The notes beneath the pieces are model-generated. The model did no database searches and had not been told where the DNA came from. It saw only the letters and a list, made by a program, of their open reading frames with translations. A DNA stretch of 30,933 nt from CAYRVX01 sp964642165. GTDB taxonomy: Bacteria; Planctomycetota; Phycisphaerae; SM23-33. Below are positions 17,042-25,077 of the stretch, one piece after another. Numbering within the stretch: position 1 is the first letter of the stretch; each line of letters begins with the position of its first letter. The stretch is taken from positions 1 to 30,933 of the forward strand of contig CAZXOC010000056.1 of the NCBI GenBank assembly GCA_964642165.1, written 5' to 3'. A program made the position numbers and the translations under genes.

Positions 17042-17537
17042 TCGGTACGGTCTCCGGGGCCGCCAGGCCCACTCGCCGGTTCCGATCCGGAAGCTCCGAT
17101 CGGCCCAGTCCCGTTGTCACGAACCGCTGCAGGTCTGCCGCGCTCCAGTCGTCGAGTTTGCTCTCGTTGAGATGCTCCGCCGTCGGTTCGCAGAGCATGC
17201 CGTGGGAATCGCCGCCTGTAGGCTTGCCCTCGTCGTCATCCCAGCCGATGGTGAGCGTGAGCGTCAGCAGATCGCCTCTGACGTACCCTCGGAAGCGGCC
17301 GCGCTCGTGGTTTGTTAGGCCGGCGAAGGTGATGGCTATCTCGATTGGTGCTGTGGGGTCATTGAAAGAGTGCTTGGTAATGCCCTTGAGGCTCCCAGAA
17401 AGAGATAGCTCCAGGGCATCAAGGATGTTGGACTTGCCGGGGTTGTTCTCGCCGATGAGGGCCTGCAGCGGCTGGACCTGGAACTGCAGGTCCTTGACTG
17501 ACCGGAAGTTCTTGATGTGCGCTTCGGCTATGCGCAT
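17022..17537 (-). pseudogene. Truncated OLD/RecF-like AAA ATPase, N-terminal fragment
   Basis: 171 codons starting IAEAHIKNFRSVKDLQF, the classic N-terminus of OLD-family and RecF/SMC-like ATPases. Walker A is GENNPGKSN (29-37). These proteins normally run to 400-700 residues with a signature motif, Walker B and often a TOPRIM domain, none of which is present. The similarity fades after about residue 110, and the last residues (RRVGLAAPETVPNGQRSD) simply read across the start of the DUF6785 gene. The gene was therefore probably cut by whatever brought in the downstream operon. An expressed short protein cannot be excluded. OLD-family ATPases often belong to phage-defence or DNA-repair modules, but no partner remains here. 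Confidence 0.75.
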
Positions 17538-17706
17538 GTCGGGGTCCCCTCGATAGGTCCGGTTGTTCTCCTATCACGCCAGCCAATACCACGGAAGCTG
17601 AGTACTGTCAAGATCAAGGTGTCGTGCTTTGCTGGCCGAACCGTGCGCGGGTCTTGTAGCAGAGCCTGGCATGCGGGCCCCGATAGCGCCCGCGTATCCG
17701 AATCAC

Positions 17707-17757
17707 AGGCCGGGGGGGGGAGCCCCGGCCTTGGTTCCCAGGCGGGAAAGACCTGGG
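17707..17757 (+). terminator. Two tandem GC-rich hairpins
   Basis: The first hairpin is AGGCCGGGG/CCCCGGCCT, a 9-bp perfect stem with a G-rich 7-base loop, followed by TTGGTT. The second is CCCAGG/CCTGGG with a 9-base loop. They lie in the noncoding gap between the truncated ATPase and MITE copy 2. They could terminate transcription in either direction or be a REP-like structure. The absence of a long T-run keeps this uncertain. I see nothing else in 17538-17784. Confidence 0.4.
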
Positions 17758-17784
17758 CTGTTCGCTCCGAACGCTGTGGACCGC

Positions 17785-18120
17785 TGTCCGCCCGAATAAT
17801 CCGGTCGCGGCGGTGCCATAAAGACTTACGGCAGGTTGCCCTTGGAGGTTTCGTCTGCTATCAGAGGCGCATGAGTACCGTCATCGACCTCTTCGAGAGC
17901 CTCTGGGACGCCCTGGGATGCGTCGGCGAACTGCTTGGTTACTTGCTGCGTTTCGTCAGCGTTTTCTTTCGCACCCGCGCATCGCTGGCTGCTCGCCTGC
18001 TGGCCGCCACGAACGGTCGGGTGCCGGCCTGGAACAGGCGGCGATGCTGCGCGTCCATGCCGGCCCCCGACGTGCCGCCATCTGCGCGGGGACGGTGGAT
18101 GGGATTTCTCGGGGGGGACA
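17785..18120 (+). repeat. MITE-like element, copy 2
   Basis: Second copy of the element at 4697-5031, in the same orientation and 13,088 bp downstream. It differs by A for G and G for A near the left end, two substitutions near the right end, and a seventh G in the right-end G run. Left end TGTCCGCCCGAATAATC against the reverse-complemented right end gives an imperfect terminal inverted repeat (14 of 17 when compared with copy 1's right end). The same start codon (17871) and hydrophobic integrase-like N-terminus are present. The flanks differ completely from those of copy 1, so the similarity stops at the inverted repeats. This defines the element. Confidence 0.75.
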
Positions 18121-18134
18121 AGCAAACTCGATAG
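17871..18134 (+). pseudogene. Integrase N-terminal fragment inside MITE copy 2
   Basis: Same reading frame and almost the same protein as in copy 1, again running a few codons past the element end. Neither copy retains a catalytic core, so any mobility would need a transposase from elsewhere. After 18134 the DNA up to the glycosidase gene (18135-18313) shows only that gene's ribosome binding site. Confidence 0.5.
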
Positions 18135-18313
18135 TCCGATATGGTCGAAGCACTCGTGGCTGGGTATCCTCCTTTCAAGGCAATTATGGGACCGGTGCTC
18201 GTTGAGCCGGGCGAGGTGGATGATCGATACCAGCCGCATCCCGCGAGGCAATAGGACAGACATCATACAGCGATACGGGCGCTAGGGCCGCGCCCGGAAG
18301 AGAGGGCCACACA

Positions 18314-20017
18314 ATGACCTACGACCTTCACGACGTCCCCTTCAGCACGTTCGGTTCCTACATGTCGGTGTCGGCTCTGACCGGCAGGCGGGCGCCCGAC
18401 GACAAGCCCGGGCTGTGGGCGCGGTCCCATCACGGCGGCGCCTATCCGCTGTTTCGCATTGCGCCCGTCGGCGTCGGCGCCGATGCTCCTACCGAAGTAG
18501 AAGCCAGCCCCACGTGCGTCCGCCTGGCCGCCTCCGGCGGCGCGATCGACGTGTGCTTCGACGGGCCGGGAACGCTCCGGCTGCGAGGATCGGGCGTCGG
18601 CGTTGCTCTCGAAGCAGCACGGGGGGCCGTCACGTACGCCACCGATGACGACCTCATGGCCATCAACGTCCGGGCCGCCACGCGACGCTACCAAGTCGAA
18701 TGCCTCGCCGGACGCCTCTCCCGCGACGCTTGGCGGGAGGCCGGCCGGTACGTTACCAAGCTGGAGGTGGCGCCGAACGACAACGGCGAGTGGGAAATCG
18801 CCATCGATGAGTTCTCGAGCACCTGGACCCCGCGCGATCGGCCGGATTTCAAGGTGTGCCTCGCCGCCGCCGCGAGAGAGTTCGCCGCGTTCCTGGCCGC
18901 CATGCCGCCGGCTCCCGACGATCTCGCCGAGGCCCGGAAGCTGGCGGCCTACGTCGACTGGGCGGCGACGGTCGGCCCCGAGGGCCTCCTGAAGCGCCCG
19001 GCGATGCTGATGTCCAAGAACTGGATGTGCAACGTCTGGAGTTGGGACCACTGCTTCAACGCCATGGCCCTGACGCCGGGGCAGGCGGACCTGGCGTGGG
19101 ACCAAGTGCTCGTCGTCGCCGACCATCAGGACGCATTCGGCTGCCTGCCCGACTCGATCAACGACGTCCACATCCATTACAACTTCTCCAAGCCGCCCAT
19201 CCACGGCTGGGCCTTGGGCGAGATGCTCCGCCGCATGACCGTTCCCCCGCCGGCCGACGTGTTGGCGAACTTGTACGACTCGGTCGCCCGGCAGGTTGCC
19301 TGGTGGCTGACCCACCGCCGGCGCGACGCCGACGCGCTTCCCCACTACCTGCATGGCAACGACAGCGGCTGGGACAACAGCACGATGTTCGATCAGGGGG
19401 TCCCGCTTGTCGCCCCGGACCTGGCCGCCTTCCTGGTCGTCTCATGCGACGAGTTGGCCGACCTCTCCGCCCGGCTTGGCCGCCAGGACGATGTCCCCCG
19501 ATGGCGCGACCAGGCCGACCGGCTGCTGGCTGCGCTACTGGAGCAGCTTTGGGATGGAGAGCGGTTCATCGCCCTGGCGACGCCGGCTCGCACGCCGGTG
19601 ATCTGCGAGAGCCTCATCCCGTGCATCCCGATCCTGCTGGGCAAGCGCCTGCCGCAGCGGGTGACCCACGCGCTGGTCGCCTCCATCCGCCGCTTCCTGA
19701 CCGAGTGGGGCCTGCCGACCGAGCACCCGACGAGCGAAGCCTACGCTGACAACGGCTACTGGCGCGGCCCGATCTGGGCGCCGGCGACCTACCTGACCGT
19801 CTGCGGCCTGGAACGCAGCGGGGAACACGCACTCGCCCACGAGATCGCCCGCCGGTTCTGCCGGCTGTGCGCTGCCAGCGGATTCGCCGAGAACTTCGAC
19901 GCCAAGACCGGCGCCCCCCTCTGCGACCGCGCCTATACCTGGACAGCCAGCGTCTTCCTCCTGCTGGCCGAACGCCTGCACGACCTTGCGCACTGTGCCG
20001 GACCAGGGACTTCGTAG
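18314..20017 (+). CDS. GH63/GH37-like glycoside hydrolase (MGH1-like domain)
   Basis: A 567-residue inverting-type alpha-glycosidase with an (alpha/alpha)6 barrel. An N-terminal beta domain covers roughly residues 1-200. The barrel carries NVWSWDHCFNAMAL (near 240), HGNDSGWDNST (about 347-357), which holds the probable acid Asp, and DNGYWRGPIWAPATYL (near 480). GFAENFDAKTG (near 525) holds the probable base Glu. Relatives include trehalase-like, glucosylglycerate and mannosylglycerate hydrolases, so a compatible-solute or disaccharide substrate is plausible but not shown. No signal peptide is present, so it should act in the cytoplasm. The ATG is preceded by GAGAGGG at a suitable distance. 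It is a single gene on the plus strand between MITE copy 2 and a truncated integrase, and appears intact. Confidence 0.85.
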   Translation: MTYDLHDVPFSTFGSYMSVSALTGRRAPDDKPGLWARSHHGGAYPLFRIAPVGVGADAPTEVEASPTCVRLAASGGAIDVCFDGPGTLRLRGSGVGVALEAARGAVTYATDDDLMAINVRAATRRYQVECLAGRLSRDAWREAGRYVTKLEVAPNDNGEWEIAIDEFSSTWTPRDRPDFKVCLAAAAREFAAFLAAMPPAPDDLAEARKLAAYVDWAATVGPEGLLKRPAMLMSKNWMCNVWSWDHCFNAMALTPGQADLAWDQVLVVADHQDAFGCLPDSINDVHIHYNFSKPPIHGWALGEMLRRMTVPPPADVLANLYDSVARQVAWWLTHRRRDADALPHYLHGNDSGWDNSTMFDQGVPLVAPDLAAFLVVSCDELADLSARLGRQDDVPRWRDQADRLLAALLEQLWDGERFIALATPARTPVICESLIPCIPILLGKRLPQRVTHALVASIRRFLTEWGLPTEHPTSEAYADNGYWRGPIWAPATYLTVCGLERSGEHALAHEIARRFCRLCAASGFAENFDAKTGAPLCDRAYTWTASVFLLLAERLHDLAHCAGPGTS

Positions 20018-20184
20018 GCCCGATCTGAGGGCCGATGGAGACCGGTTTGGCGATGGCTGTGGGCGATTCTCGCGGTGCTGAGGCCGCGAGGAAGCGGAGG
20101 TAGTTGGCAATCCGAAGGTGACAGGAGCCGTGAAGCCGCACTGAGCGCAGGGAATCACCGGCTGAGCAGGCTCTATCGAACGCG

Positions 20185-20731
20185 TCAGGCAACTCGCTTG
20201 AGCTGGATGACTGGCAAGTGCTTTCCGCCGGCGTGATAGATGAGCTCGAGCTTGATGTTCTGTCCGGGTCTCCCATCGATGGCAGCTGCCGGCCTTGCAC
20301 ACGGTGCCCCTGGTGGCCAGTTGGATCTGGGCTCGATGCGAGGCGTTTCGTTTGCGGGAGGACGGTCGAAGTACACCTCGTTGGGCGTTCTGCCGTCGAG
20401 GTATTCGTGCGGTCGGTGCTCATTGTACCAGTCGAGATGGCAGGCAAGCTCTCTCCGCATGTCATCACGGCGCAACCGCAGAATGACTCGGCGCGTGCAC
20501 TCGTCCTTAAGGGTGCGGATGAAACGCTCGATCACGGCAATGCTGCCGTACTTGCCCACGGCGCCAAACCGTGGACGAATTCCTTTACGCTTGCACCATG
20601 CCTTGAATCCGTCGCACCAGAACTGCGAGCCTTCGTCGCAGATGATGTACTTCGGCTTGGCCTTGGCATGCAGACGACCGAGGAAGGTACGGATCTGGAT
20701 GGCCGCGACCTCCGGGTTATGAGAAGGACAG
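20185..20731 (-). pseudogene. Integrase-type transposase, C-terminal half only
   Basis: The frame stays open up to a stop near 20737, but similarity begins only at about 20731. The readable part has PEVAAIQIRTFLGRLHAKAKPKYIICDEGSQFW (second catalytic Asp), FKAWCKRKGIRPRFGAVGKYGSIAVIERFIRTLK (catalytic Glu) and WYNEHRPHEYLDGRTPNEVYF. These are the last two thirds of a planctomycete integrase-core transposase. The N-terminal part with the first catalytic Asp is missing. From memory of this transposase family, its usual N-terminus looks like the ORF inside the 335-bp repeats. This fragment may therefore be the missing part of the same kind of element. Confidence 0.8.
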
Positions 20732-21152
20732 GCTCACATCCCAGAAATCGAGCCCCGATAGGAAATTACAGATTTGGCAATGCCTTAGGGACGTATCGGA
20801 AAATCAACATGTTCAACATGTTGATCATGATGATTTCGACTGTAGTTGCAGATTAGTTGCAGGTCAAGGGCCAAGGCTTAGGATGCCGAGCCCTCGCGGC
20901 AGGGCTGAGGAGGCCTGCCAACGCTCAAGATGGCGCGATCGCCTGGAAGGCGCAAGCACTTTCTCCCGTGTTCTGTCCCTAGCTGATCGCAGCGCGCGGC
21001 GGCTTCCTTGCGACCAGCCCGTTGGACCTCGGCGCTCTGCTCTGGGCTGGCTTCCTCAGCCCCTGCATGTTTCATCCGAACACGCATACGGCCTCCCGGC
21101 GGCGTCCTTTCAGCAACCCGCCGAAACACCCCAGGGGCAGGGCGGATCCGCC
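20732..21152 (+). other. Noncoding stretch with a palindrome and a short direct repeat
   Basis: No gene is supported. The notable part is the AT-rich 20,740-20,870 interval, which stands out from the GC-rich surroundings. It has a perfect 23-bp palindrome, ATCAACATGTT-C-AACATGTTGAT (20803-20825). Shortly after it are two copies of TAGTTGCAG (20843-20851 and 20854-20862). These could be an operator or a recombination or attachment remnant. The GC-rich remainder to 21152 shows nothing I can name. Confidence 0.5.
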
Positions 21153-21605
21153 TCACGGCTCGTCAATGCCATCAGACGGGTCAGCTTGCTCCCAGGTCCA
21201 TCTACCGTCATAGATCGGCGGGCACTCGCCGTCCTTCCATCGTTGCACAACGCTGCCGCGCGCCGCCCAGACTTCCTTCGGCACCTGCGGCAGTTCGGCC
21301 AAGCTGCAATAGCAATCCTGAACGTGCGGGGCATCGAGGGCGTGAGCGACGGGGTCATCGTCGCACGCCATGCAGCGGATCTCGACGGTCTCCACCTTGC
21401 TGCTGAACTTGACGAACGTCTGGATCTCGATAGCCGGTGAGTCGTGCTTCCACCACTCCGGCTTCGCCCAACCCACGACCCAGCGGCCGCCATGTTCGTC
21501 CGTCTTAATCATCCGGACCTTCCAGACCTCCAGGCCAACGAACTCGATCGCACGTCGGAACGCTCTCTTCACGTCCTCGGTCGGCTCTCTCCCTGCCTTC
21601 GTCAT
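21153..21605 (-). CDS. Hypothetical protein, 150 residues
   Basis: I do not recognise the family. The start at 21605 (MTKAGREPTEDVKRAF) is chosen because AGGGAG lies 7 bases upstream; the ORF is open further 5' but those codons look noncoding. It is soluble, without signal peptide or membrane segment. Features are WKVRMIKTDEHGGRWVVGWAKPEWW (Trp-rich) and four Cys in MACDDD and VQDCYCSL. It is a single gene among integrase remnants, so it may be cargo or a bystander. Confidence 0.5.
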   Translation of the reverse strand: MTKAGREPTEDVKRAFRRAIEFVGLEVWKVRMIKTDEHGGRWVVGWAKPEWWKHDSPAIEIQTFVKFSSKVETVEIRCMACDDDPVAHALDAPHVQDCYCSLAELPQVPKEVWAARGSVVQRWKDGECPPIYDGRWTWEQADPSDGIDEP

Positions 21606-21793
21606 CAGCGTGCTCCCTGCCACAGCGTACAAGCGCACACTGAACGGATGCGCCGGCTCTGCTCCAGGAGCGGCCACGTCCCGGTGGGTGCCTCTCGGCG
21701 CGCCGGGCCGACGACTTCCGCTCTGCCATTGCCCGACTCAGTCCAGGAAGCTCCTCGAGCTTCCTCTCAGGCGCACGCGCTACACTGAAGCCG

Positions 21794-22870
21794 TCATGCT
21801 GCTTCCCGGTAGTAGCTCTTCAGCAGGCCACCCAGACGCTCCCGGCAGAGAACGGGGCCATCCTTAGGCGGAGGCTCCTCCGGCTCGTTGATCCGCCGGT
21901 TGCCCAGGCCTTGGTGTGGCCTCTCATTGTTGTAATGCGCCGCCTGGCATTCGACGACGTAGCGAACGTGGGCCTCACCAAAGAGAATCATCTTGTCCGA
22001 GCATTCGCGTTTTGCTCCCCTCACATACGACTATGCATATGCGTTCAGATTCGGCGACCGCTTCGGCAGCTTCAATGCCCGCACGCCCGTGGCCTTCAGC
22101 GTGGCACGGAACTGCTCCGTGAACAGCGGATCACGGTCGTGGATCAGGATCCGATTGTCCTTCAGGAAGCCGTCGTCCGCGTCGGTGAGATTCCGCGCCT
22201 GCTGGAGCATCCACTTCTCGTTCGGACGGCGATCGATCCCGACGATCTCGACGCGACGCGTGGCCAGATCGATCACGAAGAACACCAGGAATCGTGTCAG
22301 GCCGGTCATTGTCCATGCTTCGAGCGTGAAGAAGTCGCAAGCTGCGATGCTCTCCCAGTGCGACCGGAGGAAGTCCCTCCACCGCGTCTTCTCCGGCCGA
22401 TCCGGGTCGTCCAGGAAGCCATGCTCGCGCATCACACGCCGCACTGTCTGCCAGTGGACGTCAAAGCCGAGGCCCTTGAGCTCACCGTGGATTCGGCCAT
22501 AGCCCCAGCCTGGGTTCTCGTCCGCCATCCGCACGACGAGGTCGCGGATCATGTTGGCCTTCGTGGCCGGAGGACCAGGTCGCCGATTCGCACTACCGTC
22601 GTACTTGCGCGCGATGAGCATGCGGTGCCAGCGCAATATGGTCCCAGGCGAGAACAGCGTGCCGAATTGCTCGAGCAACCGTCGGCCAAGCGCCTTGCCT
22701 TTCACGGCCAGGCGGCGTTTCTGCTCGGCGTTCAGGAGCAGCCGTTTGTCGCCGAGCTTCTCTCGCAAGATTCGGTTCTCCTCGCGGAGGTATTCGATCA
22801 CCTCCTGTTGCTGCCGGTTCATCCAGCCGGCGATGGCCACCGTGATGAAGGTCCATGGGTTGAAGGTCAT
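21794..22870 (-). pseudogene. Frameshifted integrase-core transposase (IS481/IS3-like)
   Basis: The first frame (22870 down to 22031) has an N-terminal helix-turn-helix/coiled segment (NRQQQEVIEYLREENRILREKLG), then CDFFTLEAWT (Asp179, first catalytic Asp) and ILIHDRDPLFTEQF (second Asp region), ending SPNLNAYA-stop. The second frame (from about 22024 to 21794) resumes with KRECSDKMILFGEAHVRY and AAHYNNERPHQGLGN, the normal C-terminus. About two bases are missing near 22025-22035 at the point where the family has AERFV, so the catalytic Glu of the DDE triad is lost. It is therefore a dead full-length copy unless recoding restores the frame. The decayed 5' ends near 27.3 kb and 29.5 kb belong to the same kind of transposase. 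Terminal repeats could not be defined. Confidence 0.88.
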
Positions 22871-23044
22871 GGACGAAGATGGTAGTGATCCGGAGCCAGG
22901 CAGGCAACCAGCGGGACCGGGACTTGTAGCCCCACGCCATACGGGGAAGTCAGCGAAGGAATCTACGTGAGCCGGCTCCGACGAACCGGTGGTTCAAGGA
23001 ACGTTGCGCCTGCTTGCCGACGACACGAGCGAAAGGCCTCGACC

Positions 23045-25051
23045 ATGACGCTTCCAACCATTGCGCGAGCGGCAAGAGGCTCCATGGCCGCGCCGGCCGC
23101 TTGCCTCCTGGCGTGCCTGTCTGCCGCAGCAGGAATCCGCGGCGCCCAACCGGCTGCACCCGCGGCCGCGCAGCCGGCGCCGGTCGGCCGGCTGTGCCAG
23201 GTGAGACTGCTGACGGATGTGGGGCCGGACCTCACCTCCCTGGAGTCCGTAGTCCGCGCCGTCGTCCGGCCGGACATGCCGGACGAAGAGAAGTGTCTCG
23301 CGCTGTTCTGGGTTGCTCACGACCGCCGCTACTGGTACCCGGCTTTCTACCCGAGAGAGAAGGGCCGGGCCGTGTACGACCCGATCCTGCTTCTGAACTG
23401 CTATCCGGCCATCATCTGCCAGCAGGACGCTGCGCTGACGACGGCCCTGTGGGCGGAGGCGGGGTTCGACGTTCGGTACTGGCAACTGGGGGGGCATACC
23501 ACGGGAGAGGTCTACTACGGCGGGCGATGGCACAACTTCGATGCGACCAACGGCCGGTACGTCCGCACGCCGGACGGCGAAGTCAGCGACGTGACCGTCT
23601 CCCAGCGTTTCTACAAGGCCACCCGCGACAGCCGCGGCCGGATCAGCCGCGTCGAGCCCTTCGATGATTTCGAGATCGGCCACCGGATGAACTTCACGCT
23701 TCGCAGGAACGAGGCCTTCACGCGGTACTGGCATCCGCTGGGCGATGGTCCGGACTACTGGAGGTCCAGCAACACGCCCGGCAAACGGGCCGACGATCGC
23801 GGCAGGCATCGGCTGGGGCTGAAGGCGAGCATGTCCCGCAAGCCGTACCGCTTTAACACGAAGGGCGCCGGCATCGCCAACGGTCGGTGGGAGTTCCGCC
23901 CGGACTTCCGGCTGAAAGGTTGGCAGGACCTGTTCGAGAAGACAGACAACGTCGCCGCCGACGCCGACGGGCGGTTGCTGGCGCCCGTCCGGCCGGGCAG
24001 GCCGGCGGAACTGATCTGGCGGGTGGCCACGCCGTACACGATCACGGGCGCCTGGGTGGAAAGCGACTTCGCCGCCGGCGAGGACGGTCGGGTCAGGATG
24101 CTGGTCTCCGCCGACCAGGGCGCGAGCTGGAAGGAGCTCGCGCCAATCGCCGCCGGCCGTCGGAAGTCAGCCCTGCGTGAGCACGTGGCCGGGGGGTGGG
24201 AGTACCTGGTGAGGCTGATCTTGGACAGCCCGTCGGCGCGGTCGATCCGTGTGGCCGGCCTGTCGACGAGCACGGTGGTGCAGGTCAACCCGCTCAGCCT
24301 GCCGGCTCTGCGGAGCGGGAGAACGACCGTCCGCGTATCGGCCGGGGAGCAGGTGGAGACCTTCACGATCTACCCGAGCCTGGAAACAGCGGAGTGGCGG
24401 GCGCACGTCGTGGCCGAGGAGAATGTGGCGCCCGGGGGGAGGCCCGGATCCGCCACGCTGCGAGCGAAGGACGCCGGCAAGGACAGCAGCATCGTGCTCA
24501 AGATCGACGCCTCCGGGCCGGTCCGCCAGGTCCGCTGGGGTGGGCGGCTGCTCACGGTCGAGGGGGACCTCAACGAGATGCTCTATTCCGCCAACGGCAC
24601 CCAGTGGAAAAAGCAGCGCATGACGTCGAGGTGGACCCGACCGGGCAGCACCGTGCCGAATCGGTACACCCCGTTCTACGAGACCACGTTGGGCTGGCCG
24701 GAGAACGCACGCACCGTCTTCCTGAAGTATCGTTTCGTTCGCTCGACGAACGACCTGACGTTGCTGTCGGCATTCCGGATCGACCTGGACTACCAGCCGC
24801 CAGGACGCACGTCGACCTTGCCGATGGAAGTGACGTTCTGTTGGGAGCAGGAAGAGGCCGGCCGCATGGTGGAGAAGACCCACACGCAGATCGTCCGGCG
24901 GGTGCCCTTCGCCTATCCCATCCTTGTGGGCGGCAAGGAGAAGCCGCTCATGAAATGGCTCCGGCTGTCGCTGTATGACGGCGGCAGCGACAGTCCCTCG
25001 AGCCTTCCGGTCGGCCCGAAGCGCGCCGAGCCCCGGGACGGCGCCCCGTAG
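23045..25051 (+). CDS. Secreted transglutaminase-like protein
   Basis: About 668 residues from the ATG at 23045, which has AAGG upstream and gives a good signal peptide (hydrophobic PAACLLACLSAAAG, then an Ala/Pro-rich linker). The transglutaminase/protease core is visible as CQQDAALTTALWAEAGFDVRYWQLGGHTTGEVYYGGRWHNFDAT. Cys125, His151 and Asp166 would form the catalytic triad. Downstream are beta-sandwich-like regions (about 300-640) without a recognised motif. Such proteins in planctomycetes are usually exported and may act as proteases, peptide amidases or cross-linking enzymes; the reaction is not shown here. It is a lone plus-strand gene, convergent with the beta-helix gene and only 26 bases from its stop. 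The longer in-frame start at 22967 would spoil the signal peptide and is rejected. Confidence 0.78.
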   Translation: MTLPTIARAARGSMAAPAACLLACLSAAAGIRGAQPAAPAAAQPAPVGRLCQVRLLTDVGPDLTSLESVVRAVVRPDMPDEEKCLALFWVAHDRRYWYPAFYPREKGRAVYDPILLLNCYPAIICQQDAALTTALWAEAGFDVRYWQLGGHTTGEVYYGGRWHNFDATNGRYVRTPDGEVSDVTVSQRFYKATRDSRGRISRVEPFDDFEIGHRMNFTLRRNEAFTRYWHPLGDGPDYWRSSNTPGKRADDRGRHRLGLKASMSRKPYRFNTKGAGIANGRWEFRPDFRLKGWQDLFEKTDNVAADADGRLLAPVRPGRPAELIWRVATPYTITGAWVESDFAAGEDGRVRMLVSADQGASWKELAPIAAGRRKSALREHVAGGWEYLVRLILDSPSARSIRVAGLSTSTVVQVNPLSLPALRSGRTTVRVSAGEQVETFTIYPSLETAEWRAHVVAEENVAPGGRPGSATLRAKDAGKDSSIVLKIDASGPVRQVRWGGRLLTVEGDLNEMLYSANGTQWKKQRMTSRWTRPGSTVPNRYTPFYETTLGWPENARTVFLKYRFVRSTNDLTLLSAFRIDLDYQPPGRTSTLPMEVTFCWEQEEAGRMVEKTHTQIVRRVPFAYPILVGGKEKPLMKWLRLSLYDGGSDSPSSLPVGPKRAEPRDGAP

Positions 25052-25077
25052 CGGCGGTCGCGTTCCGCTTGCCGATG

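Noticed and set aside
20878..21156. 92-codon minus-strand frame
   Set aside because: No ribosome binding site, Arg/Ala-rich random-looking product and no family pattern.
22967..23044. Longer start of the transglutaminase-like protein
   Set aside because: It would put 26 charged residues before the signal peptide; the ATG at 23045 gives a normal one.
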